DNA of 64,000 nucleotides. Source: SIG607 sp045592625 (GTDB lineage Bacteria; Bacillota; Clostridia; Oscillospirales; Acutalibacteraceae). Each line of letters begins with the position of its first letter. The first letter of the stretch is position 1. Positions 57,007 to 64,000 of the stretch are shown one piece after another. A program made the position numbers and the translations under genes. Under the pieces are notes generated by a model. It worked only from the letters and a program-made list of their open reading frames with translations, did not search any database and had not been told where the DNA came from. The stretch is from NCBI GenBank assembly GCA_045592625.1, contig JAZNVC010000001.1:124001-188000 (forward strand). Reading direction: 5' to 3'.

Positions 57007-59334
57007 TCAGGCAGTTTTTAAAATGGCGGCAATTACGGTTATATCATCCTCTTTTTTGTCTGTGCGTCTGCGTCTTGCACACTTGGAAATTCTTTCAGCC
57101 AGAGCTTGTGCACTTCCGTCATCCCAGCTCTCTATTTCGGCACTTATCCAATCGGTGCCCTCACTTGCCGCACCGTCGGACATCATAAGAACAATATCGC
57201 CTTTTTTTATGGTTATTACGGCTTTGTCAAAGGTTACTCCACGCAAAATTCCGGCAGGAAGCGAGGTGCTTTGAGCCTTTCCTGCTCTGCCCGAACGACG
57301 AATTATTGTAGGAGCTGCACCTGCCTTTAAAAGCTTGGTTTTTCCTGTGAAAAGGTCAATTTCTGCTATATCGAGTGTAGCAAGAGATTCGTCGGTTGAT
57401 TTAAAGAGCATTGAAGAATTAAGAATTTTAAGGGCTGCATCAAAATCAAATCCTGCCTTTAAAAGTCGGCTCATAAGACCGCTTGCCATAGCACCGTCAA
57501 CCGCTGCTCTGCCTCCTGTTCCCATACCGTCAGACAGAATTATAATAAGTTTGCCTTTTCCGTCAAAAAAATATTCATAGGAATCTCCGCAAAGGACATT
57601 GCCACCGCTGCCTATCTGATTTACGCCTATGTCGGCAGTAAGGAAGGCGTGTTCACTTGCAGTAATGTAAGCATTCCCTGCTGAAAATGTAATAAGAGGC
57701 GGGTCAAAATCACGGTCACAGGCTATGCATAATGCCTTCATAATGTCGGCACGGTTAAGCACTATATCCTTCGCATTTTTTATACATATATCTACCGTCA
57801 GGTGTTCATCCTTGTCAACTCGCACACCGCACTCATCTACTACAATATCTATATTTTTAAGTGTTGATGCTATGCGGGATGCTATTGCAGTATCATATTT
57901 TTGGTCATTATCAAATTCTTTTGAAAGGGAAGAAAGCATTTCGGATATGCCTAAAAACTGGTCGGTAACAACGCTTCTGACCTCTTCAATACGCTTTTCG
58001 GCAGAAATAGCAAGAGCATATTCGCTGTAGTGTTTATAAACAGCACTGCCCATTCGGGAACATCTCATACATCTGCCCTTAAATTCTTCGTCGCAAAATC
58101 TTTCAACACCGCTTTCTCCGTTTTTTACCGCCTTGGTCATAGCCATTATGGCGGCAAGAGTCTGGTCATATTTGGTTTCCCAACAAAATATCTGCATCGA
58201 ACAACCCTTACAGGCATCTCCTTCAATTTTTGTCAGCACCTTTTTAAAGTCCGGACAGTTTATTTTTGAAAGCTGACTTGATACGTTTTCAACCGTTGCA
58301 GATACGTCTTTTAGTGCATTCCCTGCAAGATTAAGCCTCATTGTAAGGGCTTTTTTCAGTCCTTCGGGACGTATCACCGTAACCGAGCGGGCAAAATACT
58401 TTGAAAAGCGTCGAAGAACGGTTTTAGGGGTTAGAATATAAATTCCGCAGCCGATAACCGCTTCAATAATCACTGCAAAACTCTCGGCGGTAAATCCGCC
58501 CGTAAGAGCACCTATAACAGAGGCACTGATAAAGGAACAGCAAATTGCAAATTTTCCCATATCGGCAAAAATCCCTGCCATAAGACCGCCAAAGCTTAGC
58601 ATTACTGTAACACAGGTGGGTGCCCCTGCCAAAGCAGATGAAAGTGCCGCCGCAACACCGAATATTGCACCGGTTCCTGCTCCTGCCTGACGGGATGCAA
58701 GCAGTATCAGAAAAATGAAAACAATTCTACCTACAGATAAATCGCCTATAGTAAATCCCGTAAGCCCCGTAAGCACTACCGATATACATATTACCGCACT
58801 GGCGGACTGCTCGGAGGAAAGTCCGGATTTGCATTTTAAAAGGGCAGAGGTACCGCTGTGTAAAAAGTATGCAACACCACCTGCTAAGAGGGATTCTATA
58901 AGGGCAAAGGGAACACCGCCGCTAAGACCTTTAAGAGTGGAGACTCCTGTAAAAAATGAAGAAAGAAAGGCAATGAAACCGCAAAAAATCGGTTTTTCTC
59001 GTGTAAATTTGATTTTAGAGGTTAAAAGTATTATGGCGGCAACGGTAAGGACAGCGGCAATGTACCTGAAACCGCCCTCCTCGGTGGCGGGAAATATGTA
59101 ACCTATTATAGCTCCTAACGCTGCTGACGGCATATAGCTTATGGGACTTGCCGCGGCGGCAGAAACACCAAAGGGTAAATATTTGCCTAAAATGTCGGCT
59201 CGGCTGCACAAAAAGGATGAAACAAAAAATATTAAATGTATTAAAACTTCGTTTAACAGTTCTCTGCCAGTTAGTTTTGTCCGTTCCTTTATGGCGGCAA
59301 TTTTTCTCTTTATTAATGCTGTGTTTTCCTTCAT
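57007..59334 (-). CDS. spoIIE: Stage II sporulation protein E (PP2C-type phosphatase)
   Basis: 775 aa. The N-terminal ~300 residues carry about ten membrane helices. A central regulatory region contains cysteine pairs (CKGCSMQIFCWETKY, CMRCSR), and the C-terminal PP2C domain has LIIILSDGMGTGGRAAVDGA and VLMMSDGAASEG with the metal-binding Asp residues. SpoIIE dephosphorylates SpoIIAA, activating sigma-F in the forespore. The ATG at 59334 has AAGGAGTC upstream; a longer start lies on that site. Its promoter has an atypical spacing (see 59370). Strong evidence for a spore former. Confidence 0.93.
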   Translation of the reverse strand: MKENTALIKRKIAAIKERTKLTGRELLNEVLIHLIFFVSSFLCSRADILGKYLPFGVSAAAASPISYMPSAALGAIIGYIFPATEEGGFRYIAAVLTVAAIILLTSKIKFTREKPIFCGFIAFLSSFFTGVSTLKGLSGGVPFALIESLLAGGVAYFLHSGTSALLKCKSGLSSEQSASAVICISVVLTGLTGFTIGDLSVGRIVFIFLILLASRQAGAGTGAIFGVAAALSSALAGAPTCVTVMLSFGGLMAGIFADMGKFAICCSFISASVIGALTGGFTAESFAVIIEAVIGCGIYILTPKTVLRRFSKYFARSVTVIRPEGLKKALTMRLNLAGNALKDVSATVENVSSQLSKINCPDFKKVLTKIEGDACKGCSMQIFCWETKYDQTLAAIMAMTKAVKNGESGVERFCDEEFKGRCMRCSRMGSAVYKHYSEYALAISAEKRIEEVRSVVTDQFLGISEMLSSLSKEFDNDQKYDTAIASRIASTLKNIDIVVDECGVRVDKDEHLTVDICIKNAKDIVLNRADIMKALCIACDRDFDPPLITFSAGNAYITASEHAFLTADIGVNQIGSGGNVLCGDSYEYFFDGKGKLIIILSDGMGTGGRAAVDGAMASGLMSRLLKAGFDFDAALKILNSSMLFKSTDESLATLDIAEIDLFTGKTKLLKAGAAPTIIRRSGRAGKAQSTSLPAGILRGVTFDKAVITIKKGDIVLMMSDGAASEGTDWISAEIESWDDGSAQALAERISKCARRRRTDKKEDDITVIAAILKTA

Positions 59335-59369
59335 CTTTAAGACTCCTTGACTATTTTTTTCCACAAGAT

Positions 59370-59402
59370 ATTATATCGCAATGTTTTTAAAAAAATTGTC
59401 AC
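59370..59402 (-). promoter_or_regulatory. spoIIE promoter candidate with 21-bp spacer
   Basis: Minus strand GTGACA (complement of 59397-59402), a 21-bp spacer and TATAAT (complement of 59370-59375). Sigma-A promoters dependent on Spo0A, such as spoIIG and spoIIE of B. subtilis, also have abnormally long 21-22-bp spacers. No exact Spo0A box was found by eye. Confidence 0.5.
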
Positions 59403-59513
59403 AATAGAAAGGGCGGAAATTAACAATTTTTGGGTTTCTTGAAGGAATTAAACGGAAATAAAAGGGAAATGGTAAAAAGAAGTGTTTATTAAACCGCCCC
59501 CCGCATTAAATTG

Positions 59514-59542
59514 TTGCATTTAAAAATATTATATGTTAAAAT
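59514..59542 (+). promoter_or_regulatory. Promoter of mnmE
   Basis: TTGCAT (59514-59519), 17 bp, TAAAAT (59537-59542). The transcript start would be about 30 bases before the TTG start codon. Confidence 0.6.
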
Positions 59543-59577
59543 AAAATGTAATTTTATGTAGCAAAGGGCGTGAAAAG

Positions 59578-60939
59578 TTGGCGGAGAGAACCATAGCGGC
59601 AATAGCAACCCCTCTGGGTGAGGGCGGAATAGGAATTGTTCGTATTTCGGGCGAAAAATCAAGCGAAATTGCCGATAAAATATTTTTTAGTGCTTCGGGC
59701 AAAAAAATAAGTGAAATAAAAGGCTATACCGCCCTTTTCGGAGAAATAAGAAAAGACGGAGCAAGACTTGACGAGGCGGTTGCTTTGCGTTTTGTTGCAC
59801 CTAAAAGCTATACGGGTGAGGATGTTGTTGAACTTTCGGTTCACGGCGGATCCCTTATGGTTAAAGAGGTGCTTCGTGCTGTGCTTGAGGCAGGTGCCGT
59901 TCTTGCGGGTCCGGGTGAATTTACAAAACGTGCCTTTTTAAACGGAAAACTGGACCTTGTAAAAGCGGAAAGCGTTATGAGTCTTATTTCGGCTCAAAAT
60001 ATGAGTGAATTAAAACTCGCAAGAAGCGTTCACGCAGGTGGGGTGGCAACCAAACTCTCCTTAATAGAAAAAGAACTGGTGAGCAGTGCTGCAACAATAG
60101 CCGCATATTGTGACTATCCCGAAGAGGATATAGGTGAAATAGATACCAATACATTTAAAAAGGAACTTCAAAGGGTTAGGTCGGCTCTTGAAAAAATGCT
60201 CAGCGAATATGACGTGGGCAGAATTTTAAGGGAAGGTATCCAAACGGTAATAGTGGGCAGCCCCAACGTTGGTAAATCAACCCTTATGAATCTGCTGACA
60301 GGTATTAACCGTTCTATAGTGACTTCGGTTGCAGGAACAACACGAGACGTTATTGAAGATACCGTAATGCTTGGCGAAATTCCTCTAAGACTTGCTGATA
60401 CGGCAGGAATAAGAGAAAGCAGTGACGAGGTTGAAGCTCAGGGCATTGCCCTTGCAAGAGAAAGACTGAGCAGCAGTCAGCTTGTTCTGGCGGTATTTGA
60501 CTCTTCTAAGGAAATTACCAAAGAGGATATAAATCTTCTTGATGAGTGTAAAGATAAACCCCTTATAGTAATTCTTAATCAATGTGATAAAGGCTGTAAA
60601 TTCAGCCAAGATTTTGCAAAAGGGATTGAAACTGTACGAATGTCGGCAAAAAACGGTGAGGGGTACGAGGATTTGGCTTCTGCTGTTGCACGTGTTACAA
60701 AAACAGAAAATTTAAGTCCCGACAGTGCGGTACTCATAAGCGAAAGACAGCGTGATTTAGCAAACAGAGCCTATATTTCGGTTAACGAGGCTTTGTCGGC
60801 TATAGAAAACGGTGTCACACCCGATGCAATAGGCGTTTTGGTGGACGATGCTTTAACTGCTCTTTATGAAATGACAGGAAAAAGGGTTACAGAATCGGTT
60901 ACCGAAGAAATATTTAAAAAATTCTGTGTAGGCAAATAG
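59578..60939 (+). CDS. mnmE: tRNA modification GTPase MnmE (TrmE)
   Basis: With MnmG it makes the cmnm5 modification at wobble uridine-34. 453 aa. N-terminal formyl-THF-binding domain (IAAIATPLGEGGIGIVRISG, SYTGEDVVELSVHGG), helical region, and inserted G domain with GSPNVGKSTLMN (G1), TTRDVIED (G2), DTAGIRES (G3) and NQCDKG (G4). The C-terminus FCVGK has the catalytic Cys. The start is TTG at 59578 with AAAGGG nine bases upstream. 128 bases before mnmG with no terminator between. Confidence 0.96.
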   Translation: MAERTIAAIATPLGEGGIGIVRISGEKSSEIADKIFFSASGKKISEIKGYTALFGEIRKDGARLDEAVALRFVAPKSYTGEDVVELSVHGGSLMVKEVLRAVLEAGAVLAGPGEFTKRAFLNGKLDLVKAESVMSLISAQNMSELKLARSVHAGGVATKLSLIEKELVSSAATIAAYCDYPEEDIGEIDTNTFKKELQRVRSALEKMLSEYDVGRILREGIQTVIVGSPNVGKSTLMNLLTGINRSIVTSVAGTTRDVIEDTVMLGEIPLRLADTAGIRESSDEVEAQGIALARERLSSSQLVLAVFDSSKEITKEDINLLDECKDKPLIVILNQCDKGCKFSQDFAKGIETVRMSAKNGEGYEDLASAVARVTKTENLSPDSAVLISERQRDLANRAYISVNEALSAIENGVTPDAIGVLVDDALTALYEMTGKRVTESVTEEIFKKFCVGK

Positions 60940-61067
60940 GATTAATAAAAACCCATTTGCACCTACTTTAATCAATAAAGAATATTAACCCAAAAGGTTA
61001 AAAATTCAGACTGCTTTTTTATAAGTATGAGTATAAAACAGAAAAGGATTTTTAAAAGTAAGAAACG

Positions 61068-62954
61068 ATGATAACATATAATGCAGAAAATTATGACGTT
61101 GCTGTTATAGGCGGAGGTCATGCAGGTGTTGAAGCCGCTCTTAGTAGTGCAAGATTAGGGGTTAAAACGGTTATGTTTTCGGTTACTCTTGACTGGATAG
61201 GCAATTTGCCCTGCAATCCTTCAATCGGCGGAACGGCTAAAGGACATCTTGTCAGAGAGTTAGACGCTTTGGGCGGCGAAATGGGTAAAGCGGCAGATAA
61301 AAACACCATTCAAAGCCGTATGCTTAACAGGGGAAAGGGCCCCGCTGTCCACTCACTGAGGGTGCAAATAGACAGAAGAAATTATTCTGCCTATATGAAA
61401 CACGCTATCGAAAAACAGGAAAATCTTGACGTAAAACAGGCTGAGATTATTGACCTTTGCCGAAATGGTGAAAACTGGGAAGTTACCACAAAACTTGGTG
61501 CAAAATATACCGTAAAGGCGGTTATTCTTGCAACGGGAACCTTTCTGGGCGGTAAAATATATGTAGGCGAAGTAAATTACAGCAGCGGTCCCGACGGACT
61601 TGCCCCCTCTCTGCCCTTAGCAGAGTCGCTTAAAAGGTTAGGACTTCCTCTGCGACGCTTTAAAACGGGTACTCCTGCAAGGGTTGACAGAGCAAGTATT
61701 GACTTCAGTCAGCTTGAAATACAGTACGGTGACAGCGAAATTACCCCCTTTAGTTTTTCTACCGACCCAAAGACAATAAATAATACGGCTGTTTGCCATA
61801 TTGCTTATACAAACAGCGAAACCGAGCGTGTAATACGGGAAAATCTTGACCGTTCGCCTCTTTATGCGGGGAAAATCGAGGGTGTAGGCCCCCGTTATTG
61901 CCCAAGTATCGAGGATAAGATAGTGCGTTTTGCCGATAAAAAGCGTCATCTGTTGTTTATTGAGCCTTGCGGGCAAGAAACCGAAGAACTTTATCTTCAG
62001 GGAATGTCCTCCTCTCTTCCCGAAGAGGTGCAAATTAAGTTTTATAAGACCATAAAGGGCTTTGAAAACATTAAAATAATGAGAAACGCTTATGCTATAG
62101 AATATGACTGTATCGACCCCTTGTGCCTTTCCTATACCCTTGAAATTAAAGGGCTTGAGGGACTTTACGGAGCAGGTCAGTTCAACGGTTCTTCTGGCTA
62201 CGAGGAAGCGGCTGTGCAGGGCTTTGTTGCAGGGGTTAATGCGGCACTTAAAATAAAGGGAGAAGAGCCTGTTACCTTTTCCCGTACCGAAAGCTATATA
62301 GGAACGTTGATTGACGACCTTGTTACAAAGGGCTGTTCAGACCCTTATCGAATGATGACAAGCCGCAGCGAATATAGACTGCTTCTTCGTCAGGATAATG
62401 CCGACGAAAGACTAATGCCAATAGGCAGAAAATTAGGTCTTATAAACGATACCGAATGGGAAAACTTTTTAACAAGAAAAGAGCAGAAGGAAAAGGAAAT
62501 AGAGCGTCTTAAAAGCACTACTATTGCCCCCAATGCCGCCCTTAATGAATATTTAGAGAGTGTGGGCACCGCACCTATGACAACGGGGCTTAAACTCAGT
62601 GAACTTATTAAAAGACCGCAGGTTACTTATGACGCTCTTGCACCTTTTGACAGTGAAAGACCAAGTCTTGCCATTGCGGTTAGAGAAAAAATTGAAACCG
62701 AAATAAAGTATGAAGGCTATATTGCCCGTCAGAAATCTGCCGTAGATGAAATGTTAAGGCTGGAAAAAAAGAAAATTCCCCAGAATATTGATTACTCTCT
62801 TGTGGGCTCTCTCCGTCTTGAAGCGGTGGAAAAGCTTAATAAGGTGCGTCCCAAAAGCATTGGACAGGCATCCCGTATTTCAGGGGTAAGTCCTGCCGAT
62901 TTATCGGTGCTTATAGTATATCTTGAAAAAAATAAAAGCGGAGAAAATTTATGA
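61068..62954 (+). CDS. mnmG: tRNA uridine-5-carboxymethylaminomethyl modification enzyme MnmG (GidA)
   Basis: FAD-dependent partner of MnmE. 628 aa, normal length. The dinucleotide fold is VAVIGGGHAGVEAALSSARL at residues ~10-29. Family signatures NLPCNPSIGGTAKGHLVREL, RGKGPAVHSLRVQIDR and GLYGAGQFNGSSGYEEAAVQ (the GidA motif) are all clear. The ATG at 61068 has only a weak ribosome site, suggesting read-through and a leader-dependent initiation. Overlaps rsmG by four bases. Confidence 0.96.
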   Translation: MITYNAENYDVAVIGGGHAGVEAALSSARLGVKTVMFSVTLDWIGNLPCNPSIGGTAKGHLVRELDALGGEMGKAADKNTIQSRMLNRGKGPAVHSLRVQIDRRNYSAYMKHAIEKQENLDVKQAEIIDLCRNGENWEVTTKLGAKYTVKAVILATGTFLGGKIYVGEVNYSSGPDGLAPSLPLAESLKRLGLPLRRFKTGTPARVDRASIDFSQLEIQYGDSEITPFSFSTDPKTINNTAVCHIAYTNSETERVIRENLDRSPLYAGKIEGVGPRYCPSIEDKIVRFADKKRHLLFIEPCGQETEELYLQGMSSSLPEEVQIKFYKTIKGFENIKIMRNAYAIEYDCIDPLCLSYTLEIKGLEGLYGAGQFNGSSGYEEAAVQGFVAGVNAALKIKGEEPVTFSRTESYIGTLIDDLVTKGCSDPYRMMTSRSEYRLLLRQDNADERLMPIGRKLGLINDTEWENFLTRKEQKEKEIERLKSTTIAPNAALNEYLESVGTAPMTTGLKLSELIKRPQVTYDALAPFDSERPSLAIAVREKIETEIKYEGYIARQKSAVDEMLRLEKKKIPQNIDYSLVGSLRLEAVEKLNKVRPKSIGQASRISGVSPADLSVLIVYLEKNKSGENL

Positions 62955-63667
62955 TAGATTTTCCTATTGAAACGATTTTGCCCGAAGCTGAAAAATTCGG
63001 CATAAATCTTACCGAAAAACAGATAACAAATCTTAATACCTACGCAAATCTGCTGGTTAACTGGAATGAAAAGATGAACCTTACTGCCATAACAGAGCCT
63101 GAAGAGGTGGTGTGGAAACATTTTTACGACTGTATGCTGTTTTTTAAATACGTTAATCTTCCCCGTAATGCAAAAATAATCGACGTGGGAACAGGTGCGG
63201 GTTTTCCGGGTATGGTACTGAAAATAGTTCGCGAGGATATTGATTTAACCCTGCTTGACGGACTTAATAAACGCCTTGTATTTTTAAAGGAAGTGCTTGA
63301 CAGTTTAGGACTTAGTGCAAATATAGTCCATTTAAGAGCAGAAGAAGGCGGAAAAAAAGAGGAACTCAGAGAGCAGTATGACTTTGCGGTAGCAAGGGCT
63401 GTTGCAAATATGAATTTGCTTAGTGAATATTGTCTGCCTTATGTAAAAAAAGGCGGCAGCTTTGTGGCACTTAAGGGTCCCACAGGGAAGGAAGAAGCAA
63501 AGAAAGCCCAAAAAGCAATAGGCATTTTAGGCGGCGGAGCAGCTCAGGTTATAGATTTCTCCCACGAAAAACTTGGCGGAAGAAGTATTGTAAAGGTTGA
63601 AAAAAAGACGGATACTCCGCCAAAATACCCACGCCCCAGTGCAAAAATTTCAAAACAACCATTATAA
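62951..63667 (+). CDS. rsmG: 16S rRNA (guanine-527-N7)-methyltransferase RsmG
   Basis: Methylates G527 of 16S rRNA, the change whose loss gives low-level streptomycin resistance. 238 aa. MTase fold with IIDVGTGAGFPGMVLKI (SAM-binding, ~75-91), LTLLDGLNKRLVFLKEV and VARAVANMNLLSEYCLPYVK. The ATG overlaps the mnmG stop (ATGA). The last gene of the mnmE-mnmG-rsmG set, ending directly on a terminator. Confidence 0.95.
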   Translation: MIDFPIETILPEAEKFGINLTEKQITNLNTYANLLVNWNEKMNLTAITEPEEVVWKHFYDCMLFFKYVNLPRNAKIIDVGTGAGFPGMVLKIVREDIDLTLLDGLNKRLVFLKEVLDSLGLSANIVHLRAEEGGKKEELREQYDFAVARAVANMNLLSEYCLPYVKKGGSFVALKGPTGKEEAKKAQKAIGILGGGAAQVIDFSHEKLGGRSIVKVEKKTDTPPKYPRPSAKISKQPL

Positions 63668-63693
63668 AAGATGCCTCGACGGCATCTTTTTTT
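63666..63693 (+). terminator. Terminator of mnmE-mnmG-rsmG
   Basis: AAAGATGCC pairs with GGCATCTTT around TCGAC, followed by a T-run. It overlaps the rsmG stop. Confidence 0.88.
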
Positions 63694-63811
63694 ATGAAAA
63701 ATATCGCAAAGTTTTTCAGGGTTTTGCTTATTGTGACAAATGTTACGTCGGCTTATAAAAAAAGGACTAAAAAGGGGAGAAAACAGGGCTTTTTTTGTCG
63801 ATGTGTTTTTC

Positions 63812-63840
63812 TTGAAAAGATAAAAAATATATGGTACTAT
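63812..63840 (+). promoter_or_regulatory. Promoter of the ParB/Noc-family gene
   Basis: TTGAAA (63812-63817), 17 bp, TACTAT (63835-63840). A small hairpin TGCCGAA/TTCGGCA (63846-63864) follows at the transcript start and touches AGGAGG. The rest of 63694-63811 is AT-rich with nothing else clear. Confidence 0.6.
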
Positions 63841-63876
63841 CTTTTTGCCGAAGGGGTTTCGGCAGGAGGTATAAAA

Positions 63877-64000
63877 GTGAGTAAGGCTTCGTTTAAACGG
63901 CTAATTTTTTTAAATCCGTCTGAAATAATACCCCCAAGAGAAGCAAGAAAAGATTATGACCGTTATAAACTCTTTCTTTTATCGGAAAGTATAAGAGAAA
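63877..64000 (+). CDS. ParB/Noc-family nucleoid protein, N-terminal part
   Basis: The gene runs off the window; 41 codons are visible, starting at GTG 63877 with GCAGGAGGT upstream. LIFLNPSEIIPPREARKDYD then RYKLFLLSESIRE is the N-terminal ParB signature (position statement NPxEIxP-R, then SI-E). After mnmG-rsmG the usual Firmicutes neighbour is noc or parB, so chromosome segregation or nucleoid occlusion is the likely role. Which of the two cannot be decided from this part. It places the window near the replication origin by analogy. Confidence 0.82.
   Translation, partial: MSKASFKRLIFLNPSEIIPPREARKDYDRYKLFLLSESIRE

Noticed and set aside
60940..61067. tRNA or terminator in the mnmE-mnmG gap
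   Set aside because: No cloverleaf arms or GG-TTCGAATCC-type T-arm, and no GC stem followed by a T-run; appears to be an untranslated spacer.

Overview
The window reads as chromosome of a low-to-moderate GC, Gram-positive, strictly anaerobic, spore-forming Clostridia member (Oscillospiraceae/Ruminococcaceae-like; the genus cannot be fixed from sequence alone). Pointers are a class III ribonucleotide reductase, HrcA with a perfect CIRCE operator, a tyrosyl T-box leader, SpoIIE and a SpoIID-family protein, SipW/TasA-type surface proteins, isopeptide-type adhesins, and sigma-A promoters close to consensus. No rRNA, tRNA or CRISPR array was seen.

Layout. 1-4.3 kb: nrdD (cut by the window edge)-nrdG, then dut, an SGNH hydrolase and a LOG-family protein. 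4.3-8.4 kb: pyrophosphatase, a divergent EF-G paralogue and two unknown proteins. 8.5-15.2 kb: the heat-shock operon hrcA-grpE-dnaK-dnaJ with htpG converging on it. 15.3-18.3 kb: a Crp/Fnr-type regulator and an ABC importer. 18.3-21.1 kb: an Xre repressor and ImmA-type protease, divergent from a zinc-ribbon / sigma-like / Y-family polymerase operon. The shared promoter region carries a palindromic operator and a LexA-type SOS box.

21.1-38.6 kb is the accessory surface region. A tyrosine recombinase gene is enclosed by inverted copies of a 27-bp dyad. Inside the enclosed segment a strong promoter points away from the recombinase gene, into two tandem leftward terminators. Inverting the segment would aim that promoter at the next operon, which has no clear promoter now: a SipW signal peptidase and five SipW-type surface proteins, a small membrane protein, a pilin-like isopeptide protein and a 59-aa zinc ribbon. 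I read this as a Hin-like phase-variation switch built on a tyrosine recombinase, seen here in the OFF orientation. After ruvX (opposite strand) comes a ~2,120-aa von Willebrand A / isopeptide-repeat adhesin with its own promoter.

38.7-49.5 kb: an LtaS-like sulfatase-fold enzyme, an unknown membrane-anchored protein and a CapA-family protein; a decayed DNA methyltransferase remnant; tyrS with its T-box; then citrate synthase, metF, a separate methionine-synthase reactivation protein and a shortened metH. 49.5-59.3 kb is mostly minus strand: an M20 peptidase with three membrane proteins, a PTS-IIC-like permease-nth-pyridoxal kinase operon, and spoIIE, with a SpoIID-family gene between them on the plus strand. 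59.5-64 kb: mnmE-mnmG-rsmG and the start of a ParB/Noc-family gene, an arrangement usually found near oriC in Firmicutes.

Motif positions were read directly from the sequence. Functions rest on family motifs recognised by eye, with no database search.
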